Source: Oscillatoriaceae cyanobacterium Prado104 (lineage in GTDB: Bacteria > Cyanobacteriota > Cyanobacteriia > Cyanobacteriales > Microcoleaceae). Taken from it: a DNA stretch of 43,531 nt. Both the position numbers and the translations under genes were made by a program. Shown one piece after another: positions 36,782 to 43,531 of the stretch. The stretch is taken from positions 1 through 43,531 of the forward strand of contig JALOON010000043.1 in assembly GCA_025454405.1 (NCBI GenBank), read 5' to 3'. Position 1 is the stretch's first letter; the number at the start of each line of letters is the position of its first letter. The notes under the pieces were generated by a model. That model ran no database searches, was not told where the DNA came from, and saw only the letters and a program-made list of their open reading frames with translations.

Positions 36782-37885
36782 TCATTTCAACCAACCCTTC
36801 AACCGTTCCGTTACTTGAGGTCTGCGCAACTTTCGCATCGCCTTGTTTTGAATTTGGCGCACCCGTTCGCGAGATAAATTGAACAAACTGCTGACCTCTT
36901 CTAAAGTGTAAGGTTCGCCGGTCAGCAAACCGTAACGCAGGGCAACAATCTCTTTTTCCCGCTCCGTCAAAATATTGTCCAACACCTCCAAAATATCTTG
37001 GCGCATCATCATCTCGCTCATCTGAGCTTCCGGAGATTGCGTCGCACTATCCTCAAGAACATCTAACAATTCCGAACTTTCTTCTGTGCCGATGCGGTGG
37101 TTGAGAGATAAAGATTGATAGCGCACTTGCTGGAGGTAGCGAAGCTGTTCGACACTAATTTCGATCGCTTTTGCCAGTTCAGCTTCAGTAGGATTGCGCT
37201 GCAGGGAACGCCTCAGCTCCCGATAAGCTCTTTTGAGTTTATTTAACTGTTCGACAATGTGAACTGGCAGGCGAATCGTCCGCCCTTGATTGGCAATCGT
37301 GCGGGTAATTCCTTGGCGAATCCACCAATAAGCATAAGTAGAAAACTTGTAACCTTTTTCTGGATCGAACTTTTCCGCTGCTCGATTTAAACCTAAAGCT
37401 CCTTCCTGAATTAGATCCAAAAAAGGTACGCCCCGGTTGAGGTAACGTTTGGCTATCGAAACTACCAACCGCAAATTTGAGCCGATCATTTTCTGTTTTG
37501 CCAACTGCAATTGGTGGCGGTGCGCTTGCAGTTTAGTTTCGCTCAACCCCGCTGCAGAGGCAAGTTCTGCTACCGTGGGGGTTCTTCCCAATTCACAATT
37601 CAAACTCTGTTCGAGTGCTTCTAAAGCTACCAATTCTCGGACGCGGCGGGCCAACTCCACTTCTTCGGAGGCATTCAGCAGGGGATAGCGGGCCATTTCT
37701 TTGAACAAAATTCCCACGGGATCTTCGGCAGACCAGTTGTTGTACGCCCAGGAGCGAGTCGCAGTCGGATGTTTGATGTTGCCCTCCTCATACTCTGGAA
37801 CTGGAGCGAATGAGGTCTCGGGTGCCACCGCAAAATTGCCTGGAGAGTTCCCGCCTAGAGAGTTCTCAGAGTCGAATTCTGGCAT
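36782..37885 (-). CDS. Group 2 RNA polymerase sigma factor (sigma-70 family)
   Basis: This is a 367-residue protein. Region 1.2 starts at about residue 54 (DPVGILFKEMARYPLLNASEEVELARR). Region 2 covers LRLVVSIAKRYLNRGVPFLDLIQEGALGLNRAAEKFDPEKGYKFSTYAYWWIRQ with the promoter -10 recognition helix. Region 3 shows RNPTEAELAKAIEISVEQL, and region 4 has the -35 helix-turn-helix YTLEEVSSLFNLSRERVRQI. The lack of a large region 1.1 and the total length place it in group 2, used in cyanobacteria for responses to nutrients, light, salt or heat. Which Sig group it is cannot be fixed without alignment. It has its own leader and no anti-sigma gene nearby. Confidence 0.93.
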   Translation of the reverse strand: MPEFDSENSLGGNSPGNFAVAPETSFAPVPEYEEGNIKHPTATRSWAYNNWSAEDPVGILFKEMARYPLLNASEEVELARRVRELVALEALEQSLNCELGRTPTVAELASAAGLSETKLQAHRHQLQLAKQKMIGSNLRLVVSIAKRYLNRGVPFLDLIQEGALGLNRAAEKFDPEKGYKFSTYAYWWIRQGITRTIANQGRTIRLPVHIVEQLNKLKRAYRELRRSLQRNPTEAELAKAIEISVEQLRYLQQVRYQSLSLNHRIGTEESSELLDVLEDSATQSPEAQMSEMMMRQDILEVLDNILTEREKEIVALRYGLLTGEPYTLEEVSSLFNLSRERVRQIQNKAMRKLRRPQVTERLKGWLK

Positions 37886-38103
37886 AGGGTGCTTGGTGTC
37901 GGTGGATGGGGTTTAAGAGTCTGCCCTTACTGTAACGAATCTGACGGGAAATTTCAGAAATTCAGGTAAAGTTGTCGGGCAGCGGGTTGTGTGAATTTTC
38001 CGTTACGTAAAAATTGAGTAAGAACAACTGTCGGAAAACAGTTGAAAATCTACGCTCGATCGCGATCGAGCAATATACAATTCCTGGATGCTTCTTCTCA
38101 CTC

Positions 38104-41100
38104 TCAACGATCGCAAATTTCTGCAAGCTGTTTTTCTGCGGGATGGTTGGCAATATAATTGCTCAGCCACTGGCAACTCAGTTTCATTAAAGAATCGATC
38201 GCATCAAGTTCTAAATTCCAAATTCTTACAGTAGCATCCTCGCTGGCAGAAACTAAAGTTTTGCCATCGGGACTGATGCTAACATCGTTAACTCGATCGC
38301 GGTGTCCTTCAAAAGATGCGATTTCCTTACCGTCTGCGACATTCCACAGTTTAATCGTGCGATCGAAACTGGCGGATGCTAAAGTTTTGCCGTCGCGACT
38401 GAAACTGATACTTTTTACCCAAGTACCATGCCCTTTAAGAGTTTGAATTTCGGTGCCTGTTGCTGCATCCCACAATTTAATCGTACTGTCATCGCAACTA
38501 GATGCTAAAGTTTTGCCGTCGGGACTGAAACGGATGCTGGTAATTCGGCTGTTGTGCGCTTGGCGAATCCTCCTCGGGGGAGATTTTAAATTGTTTAAAT
38601 CCCAGAAAATTATCGTGCGATCGTTCCCTGCTGAGGCTAAAGTTTTGCCGTCGGGACTGAATACGATACTTCTAACTCTTTCGCGATGTTCTGTGAGGGT
38701 TTTGATTTCAATTCCGGTTGCTGCATCCCACAATTTAACAGTTTTATCGAGTGCTGCTGATGCTAAAATTTTACCATCCGGTCTGAAAACAACGCTGTCA
38801 ATTCCGCTCCGATGTCCTGAAAAACTTTTGATTTCAGTGTTGCTTGCTATGTCCCACAATTTAATAGTTCGATCGCCCGATGCGGATGCTAAAAGTTTAC
38901 CGTCAGGGGCGAAACTGACGCTGGTGACAGCACCTTGATGTCCTAAAAAAGTTTTGATTTCGCTGCCGTTTTGTGCATTCCACAATTTAACAGTGCGATC
39001 GCTGCTACCGGAAGCAATTGTTTTGCCGTCGGGCGAGAAACTAACGCTCAAAACATTGCTGCGGTGGCTTTCCAGAACCTTCGGTTCGATGCTTGTCAAA
39101 CTCCAGAGGCGTACCGTGCGATCGGTCCCTGCCGTTGCCAAAGTGCGGCCGTCGGGACTGAAACTGAGGCTTGCAACCCTGCCGCTGTGTCCTTTGAGTG
39201 TTTGCGGTTCGATGTCTCCCAACTGCGATAAATTCCACAGTTTGACGGTTCCATCTTCGCTAGCGGTAGCCAGAGTTGGGCTGTTGCTGCCAGGAGGACT
39301 GAATTTGACGCTCCAGATTTCCCTGTTGTGGGCTTGCAGCGTTTTGAGGAGAGTCAGGTTTTCGACATCCCACAGCTTGACTAAACCGTCTTCGCCAGCG
39401 GATGCGAGAGTTTTGCCATCGGGCGAGAAACTGACAGTTCTGACAGCATTGGTATGGCCTGTCAGCGTCGCGATTTCCGTGCCATCGGCCCGATTCCAGA
39501 GTTTGACAGTGCGATCGCTACCGGAAGATGCGATCGTCAATCCGTCGGGCGAAAAAGTGACGCTGGTTGCCCAAGATGTATGTCCTGTAAAGGTTTGGAT
39601 TAAAGTGCCGTCTGCTGCATTCCAAAGTTTGACAGTGGCGTCGGAACCCGAAGATGCGATCGTCAACCCGTCAGGAGCAAAACTGACTCCTCTCACCCAG
39701 CCCTTATGTCCTGTAAGGGTTCTGATTTCTTTGCCGTCTGCGGTGTTCCAGATTTTGATAGTAGCATCGTCGCTCGCAGATGCGATCGTCCTGCTGTCGG
39801 GCGAGAAACTGACAGTCCAAAGGTTGTCGCGGTGTCCGGTAAGGGTTCTAATCAATGTACCGTCAGGGTTCCAGAGTTTGACGGTATCGTCTTCGCTGGC
39901 GGATGCGAGGATTTTGCCATCGGGAGAGAACACGACGTTTTTGACGCTAGCTTGGTGGTCGAGGAGTCGATCGCGCTCTCGGATCGTGTAAATTGCTTGT
40001 TGGAGTGCAGAAATTACTTGCTGGCGCGTATCGAGTTTAACCTTACCCGATTTTTCCAACTGTTTGAGTTTGTATCCAGTTTTAACCGATGCAATTAGCG
40101 CATCAAAAGGATTGGCATCTAAAGTAGTTTTTGCGGACACGCTTTCGAGGACGAGTTTGGTTTCTGCGAGGTTTCGATCGGTCTTAATTACTTGCACTTG
40201 AACGGCGATCGCTGCGGTTAGGGAAATACCTAAAATTGTCGAGCCGATCGCAATTATTTTTCGAGCTTTTTTCTTAGCTTTTGTTAATTCCTGTTTGGCA
40301 GTTTGTTGAGCAAAAGTCAAGGTTTCATTTGCTTGGACTAAGATTTGACTTTCTTCAGCTTGCAGTGCTAAAGCTAATTCAACTTCTCGCTTTTCCAAAT
40401 CTTGAGATGCTGCTAAAAAGCGATAATCCAAAGGACTCAAACTTTGATATTTAGACCATTCCAGAGCTTCTTGCAGCGCCTGACCCCGCAGCAAACGAGA
40501 ATTGTCCTCAAAATTGGCAGCAGTCCAAGCATTAAAATTTTCCGCATAAGGCCGCAGCTTTCCTAATTGTTTTTCTACCCATTCTAGATTGAAAACTTCT
40601 GCATAAATCCGGTTGTAAACTTTGATTTTACCTTGCTGTTGCACGACTAAACCCGACAGCCGCAATTCAGTTTGTTCGGGACTGCCATCGGCAAGAACCC
40701 CGATGGGTAGCAAGCCTGTTTTATTCTCTGTAGGGGCAATCCCCCAGCGATCGCCCTCGTTGGTGGGGAGGGGTAGGCACGGGGGCACTACCCCTACACA
40801 ACCCTGGTTTTCATCGAATTGGGGAGGGTTTGTGGATTGCAAGATTTGTTGGTAAAGCCCCAATAACTGCCCTGATTTTTGCTGGTTTCTCAGGATGCGA
40901 TCGCGAATAGTTTTCAAATGTTCCGGCTCATCCTGAGATTCCCAATTCTCAACAATCCGCAACTGCACCACCTGTTCAACCGATCGGGAATTTCGCAATG
41001 CTGATTCTTCAAGCAACAACTTGCACAACTTTTGGGTGAGAAAAGGTTGCCCGCCCGTCCAATCTAGAATTTGGGCGATCGCACTTTCAGCATTACCAAC

Positions 41101-41790
41101 TTGCCCCTGCCAACCATCAATTAAAGGTTGCACTTCATTAATTTTAAAACCGCTTAAATTTATCGCCTTACCAATATTAAAAGGAGTTTGAGTTTTATCA
41201 GCAATCAAATCCGAAGGAGTCGCCACTCCCAACAGCGCAAAAGTCAAACGCCGGTAGAGAGGTTTGTCAACTCTTTGATTGTAAAACCAGCGAATTAAAG
41301 CAAAAAACTCATCTGCCGAAAAGTTCATGCTCAACACTCGATCGATTTCGTCAATAAAAATAACAATATTTCCCGCGATTTCAACTAAAACAACTTCTTC
41401 GACAAACAAACTAAACCGCTGGAGTGGCGATAACAAATCCCGGCGATCGCGCCACCAATTTCGCCAATTAATTTTACTTGCTAGCTGGCAGCTACTCACC
41501 AAAGAATTAACAATTCCCGCATACCATTTTTCGGGAGTGACATCTTCCTTCCCTATGCCAGTTAAATCGATAAAAGCGCAAACAATACCTTCAGCTTGCA
41601 ATCTTTGCATCGCCCGCACCCGCAAACTAGATTTGCCCATTTGTCGCGAATTTAAAACGTAACAAAACTCACCATTCTTCAAATTTTCGTAGAAATCCAA
41701 ATCTGCTTGCCGGGTAACGTAACAGGACGCATCGGCTGGAAGACTCCCGCCAATCTGATATTCATAACTAACTGGAATTTTTTCCATCAT
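38104..41790 (-). CDS. AAA-like NTPase with 14 WD40 repeats (STAND-like)
   Basis: This protein has about 1228 residues. The N-terminal AAA-like ATPase (about 10-320) shows QMGKSSLRVRAM as the phosphate-binding loop and IVIFIDEIDRVL as Walker B, and WTGGQPFLTQKLCKLLLEE is a winged-helix part. A linker, coiled coil and one transmembrane helix (about 515-540) precede 14 consecutive WD40 repeats of the SPDGKTLASAS-D-TVKLWN type, enough for two seven-blade propellers. Such proteins probably act as signal-sensing switches. The ATG at 41790 is preferred to a TTG four codons upstream. Within about residues 330-360 the sequence is translated intergenic-type repeat DNA. Downstream partners are not evident. 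Confidence 0.92.
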   Translation of the reverse strand: MMEKIPVSYEYQIGGSLPADASCYVTRQADLDFYENLKNGEFCYVLNSRQMGKSSLRVRAMQRLQAEGIVCAFIDLTGIGKEDVTPEKWYAGIVNSLVSSCQLASKINWRNWWRDRRDLLSPLQRFSLFVEEVVLVEIAGNIVIFIDEIDRVLSMNFSADEFFALIRWFYNQRVDKPLYRRLTFALLGVATPSDLIADKTQTPFNIGKAINLSGFKINEVQPLIDGWQGQVGNAESAIAQILDWTGGQPFLTQKLCKLLLEESALRNSRSVEQVVQLRIVENWESQDEPEHLKTIRDRILRNQQKSGQLLGLYQQILQSTNPPQFDENQGCVGVVPPCLPLPTNEGDRWGIAPTENKTGLLPIGVLADGSPEQTELRLSGLVVQQQGKIKVYNRIYAEVFNLEWVEKQLGKLRPYAENFNAWTAANFEDNSRLLRGQALQEALEWSKYQSLSPLDYRFLAASQDLEKREVELALALQAEESQILVQANETLTFAQQTAKQELTKAKKKARKIIAIGSTILGISLTAAIAVQVQVIKTDRNLAETKLVLESVSAKTTLDANPFDALIASVKTGYKLKQLEKSGKVKLDTRQQVISALQQAIYTIRERDRLLDHQASVKNVVFSPDGKILASASEDDTVKLWNPDGTLIRTLTGHRDNLWTVSFSPDSRTIASASDDATIKIWNTADGKEIRTLTGHKGWVRGVSFAPDGLTIASSGSDATVKLWNAADGTLIQTFTGHTSWATSVTFSPDGLTIASSGSDRTVKLWNRADGTEIATLTGHTNAVRTVSFSPDGKTLASAGEDGLVKLWDVENLTLLKTLQAHNREIWSVKFSPPGSNSPTLATASEDGTVKLWNLSQLGDIEPQTLKGHSGRVASLSFSPDGRTLATAGTDRTVRLWSLTSIEPKVLESHRSNVLSVSFSPDGKTIASGSSDRTVKLWNAQNGSEIKTFLGHQGAVTSVSFAPDGKLLASASGDRTIKLWDIASNTEIKSFSGHRSGIDSVVFRPDGKILASAALDKTVKLWDAATGIEIKTLTEHRERVRSIVFSPDGKTLASAGNDRTIIFWDLNNLKSPPRRIRQAHNSRITSIRFSPDGKTLASSCDDSTIKLWDAATGTEIQTLKGHGTWVKSISFSRDGKTLASASFDRTIKLWNVADGKEIASFEGHRDRVNDVSISPDGKTLVSASEDATVRIWNLELDAIDSLMKLSCQWLSNYIANHPAEKQLAEICDR
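40730..40797 (-). repeat. Cyanobacterial GTAGGGG repeat inserted in frame
   Basis: GTAGGGG (40730-40736) and CCCCTAC (40791-40797) bound a G/C-run-rich segment of a kind normally found between cyanobacterial genes. Here it lies inside the AAA-WD40 gene and is read as VGVVPPCLPLPTNEGDR and neighbours, in the linker after the ATPase domain. The frame is preserved. Confidence 0.75.
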
Positions 41791-41802
41791 TGCCTGCACC
41801 AA

Positions 41803-42203
41803 AATTTTGATTTGATTGTACGATCGCTTTCCTGACTATTTAGCGATTTACCAAAAAAACCTGACTTTTTCAGATTTTGACAACTTGCGCATCGGTAACT
41901 AGAAACTGGGTTTTTTACGAAAATCTTTCGTTTTAGCCGACAAATTAGATAAAAACCCGGTTTCTTTGGTTTGATGCCTAAGCCCCGATTTTATGATGCT
42001 TTGTCAGGCTGCACCTGATTTTTTCCTATAAATTTAGGGATTCAGAAGGGCGATCGATTCTTTTAATACCTGATTTTATCACCATTGCGGGTCGGAAGTT
42101 TTAACAAGAAACTGATAACAGAAAGCAACAAGTGCAGCAAACAAACGCAAATACTTACCGCTTTGGCAAATTCAACAAATAGTCAAAAATAGGAATTACT
42201 ACC
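41803..42203. repeat. Spacer between divergent AAA-WD40 and RTX genes, with a CCCGGTTTC inverted repeat
   Basis: Arms AGAAACTGGGTTTTT (41901-41915) and AAAAACCCGGTTTCT (41951-41965) differ by one base and enclose a small ACGAAA/TTTCGT hairpin (41917-41931). It is related to the hairpin at 35850-35880. The rest holds the two divergent promoters, which I cannot place. Confidence 0.7.
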
Positions 42204-43250
42204 ATGACAGAACTTAGAGCGATCGACAATGATAACATTTCTACTTTCGGTTTAATTGAAGACTTGAGAAATGTTCTCCCAGAAGAAGAACCCGATGCAG
42301 CTAAGCCAGTCGATCCGACTCAAAATAAATTCGGTGCGATGGAAGATTTGACCGATGTTCCTCGGACTGACCCCGATGGCGAGCCTAAGCCTGATAAATC
42401 CGGTTTGATTGAAGACTTTACCGATGTTCCTCGGACTGACCTCGATAGCGAGCCTAAGCCTGATAAATCCGGTTTGATTGAAGACTTTACCGATGTTCCT
42501 CGGACTGACCTCGATAGCGACATCGATCGAGCTAAACCGGTAGACCCCACTCAGAATAAATTCGGTGCTATGGAAGATTTAACGGATCGTCCTCGCCCGG
42601 AAGAATCTACAAATTCCAGGGAAGAAACATTTGAATTCACAGTCCTTGACGGCAACTCTACTAATATCTTTTTCCCCAGCATTGATGAATTCAGCAATGG
42701 CGATTCTGATAACATACAGGGAACCTCAGGAAATGACTATTTAGAAGGGGAACATTATCTAGACGATGCAATCTATGGTGCTGGCGGTGCAGATACACTC
42801 AAAGGCCTTGATGGAAACGACTTGTTGTTTGGCGGTACTGGCAATGATAAGATCTATGGCGGTCGCGGTGACGACTGGTTAGAAGGCAATAGCGGCAATG
42901 ATTTTCTGGTCGGTCACGCCAATGATGACGGACACGATTATTATGAAGTCGATACCTTAACTGGTGGTTCGGGAGCAGATACATTCTCGCTAGTTATGGA
43001 AGGTCCGGTGCTAGAAATTCCTTACGTAGATGGCCTGGGCGAGCACGCCTATGCGATAATTAGGGATTTTAATAAAGCTGATGGGGATGCTATTTTGATG
43101 GTGGGTAAAAAGCAAGATTACGAATTTGTATCGGGCTACTACGGTTACGGCAATGCCTTAACTAAAGACACCAAAATCTTTTATGATGGTGACATGATTG
43201 CCGTAGTTACAGATAAAATGGCTGCGGATTTAACTCTCTCTTTTGTTTGA
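42204..43250 (+). CDS. RTX-type calcium-binding protein with N-terminal tandem repeats
   Basis: This is a 348-residue acidic protein. Residues about 10-135 hold five imperfect repeats built on [FG]-x-[IM]-E-D-[LF]-T-D-V-P-R with linkers such as PKPDKS. Residues about 165-260 hold RTX nonapeptides of the GGxGxDxLx type (DTLKGLDGNDLLFGGTGNDKIYG in two steps, GGRGDDWLEG, GGSGADTFSL), which bind calcium and fold as a beta roll. No signal peptide is present, as expected for type I secretion with a C-terminal signal. AGGA lies nine bases upstream of the ATG. Secretion genes are not in the window. The N-terminal repeat is not one I recognise. Confidence 0.85.
   Translation: MTELRAIDNDNISTFGLIEDLRNVLPEEEPDAAKPVDPTQNKFGAMEDLTDVPRTDPDGEPKPDKSGLIEDFTDVPRTDLDSEPKPDKSGLIEDFTDVPRTDLDSDIDRAKPVDPTQNKFGAMEDLTDRPRPEESTNSREETFEFTVLDGNSTNIFFPSIDEFSNGDSDNIQGTSGNDYLEGEHYLDDAIYGAGGADTLKGLDGNDLLFGGTGNDKIYGGRGDDWLEGNSGNDFLVGHANDDGHDYYEVDTLTGGSGADTFSLVMEGPVLEIPYVDGLGEHAYAIIRDFNKADGDAILMVGKKQDYEFVSGYYGYGNALTKDTKIFYDGDMIAVVTDKMAADLTLSFV
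42330..42600 (+). repeat. 66-base coding tandem repeats in the RTX gene
   Basis: Two nearly perfect 66-base units code for DKSGLIEDFTDVPRTDLDSEPKP-like blocks, flanked on both sides by diverged units reading FGAMEDLTD. The whole block is also bounded by two copies of KPVDPTQNKFGAMEDLTD. Near identity at DNA level points to recent duplication. Confidence 0.85.
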
Positions 43251-43531
43251 GTTTGACTGAATTGTCAAAGGACTAAAGTCCCTACTACGAACCAGGTTTG
43301 TAGTGAGGACTTTAGTCCTTGCAGGCTTGTAGTTCTGCCTCGACTGTACCGGAAGCCTCGCGAGGCAGAGCCTCTGGACATGGGTTCCCAGGCTCTGCCT
43401 GGGAACCAGTATACCAGGCAGAGCCTGGTAATATAACTCGTTACCAGGCTCTGCCTGGTAATGCAGATCTAGAGGCTCTGCCTCGACTGCCGATCGCGAT
43501 AACTCGTTACCAGGCTCTGCCTGGTAATGCA
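43251..43531. repeat. Palindromic repeat cluster downstream of the RTX gene
   Basis: GGACTAAAGTCC palindromes in two orientations (about 43265-43320) are followed by GAGGCAGAGCCTC, TTCCCAGGCTCTGCCTGGGAA and repeated TTACCAGGCTCTGCCTGGTAA units to the window edge. It is the same family as 11523-11724. No gene is seen. Confidence 0.85.

Noticed and set aside
38954..39991. A 345-codon open frame on the plus strand opposite the WD40 repeats
   Set aside because: It is a by-product of the regular codon pattern of the repeats on the minus strand; the protein read from it is itself a repeat shadow.

Overview
The window looks like chromosomal DNA of a filamentous cyanobacterium, probably of the Oscillatoriales (Microcoleus/Oscillatoria/Kamptonema type). 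The reasons are the very frequent HIP1-like GCGATCGC and CGATCG words, a PetL subunit of the cytochrome b6f complex, a cyanobacterial rnpB, a monocistronic GroEL2-type chaperonin, a DUF2811 protein, a group 2 sigma factor, CHAT/TPR and AAA-WD40 proteins, large PAS kinases, and spacers full of short palindromic and AACTCAAA-type repeats. The genus is an inference. No tRNA, rRNA or CRISPR array was recognised.

Layout. 1-2341: repeat-rich leader, then overlapping pqqC-pqqD-pqqE genes. 2512-3786: a 33-residue petL (minus) and aroB. 4186-6798: exported TPR-CHAT protein. 6957-8384: small HNH protein, an orphan FitA-type antitoxin with a truncated PIN toxin, and a HEAT/WD40 protein. 8476-11491: ferredoxin-domain nucleotide cyclase, then CIRCE-controlled groEL2. 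11944-17917: seven-PAS histidine kinase and CorA. 17972-19939: rnpB, RNase III and a methyltransferase. 20467-24734: membrane histidine kinase, Gfo/Idh/MocA oxidoreductase, a phased cluster of DnaA boxes (oriC-like) and DUF2811. 24912-26558: NfeD and SPFH membrane proteins. 26851-28068: IS607-type element whose TnpB has lost its catalytic core in frame. 28157-32680: PP2C phosphatase, Uma2-family protein, AEC transporter. 33274-37885: small conserved-looking protein, third histidine kinase, GNAT acetyltransferase, sigma factor. 38104-43250: 1.2-k-residue AAA/14xWD40 protein with an in-frame repeat insertion, and an RTX protein with its own N-terminal tandem repeats. 43251-43531: palindromic repeats.

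How genes work together. pqqCDE is the clearest operon (reading frames overlap by 8 and 26 bases) and encodes the core of PQQ biosynthesis, although pqqA and pqqB are not in the window. nfeD and the SPFH gene form a typical membrane pair. The two HEINN-type kinases, the dCache-like kinase, the cyclase, the PP2C phosphatase and the sigma factor make this a signalling-rich stretch, but no response regulator lies in the window. The strongest leads are the helically phased DnaA-box cluster, the internally deleted TnpB, the repeat turned into coding sequence inside the AAA-WD40 gene, the PQQ genes in a cyanobacterium, and the iron-sulfur cyclase that lacks the expected substrate-specifying lysine. 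No wholly new multi-gene system was found.
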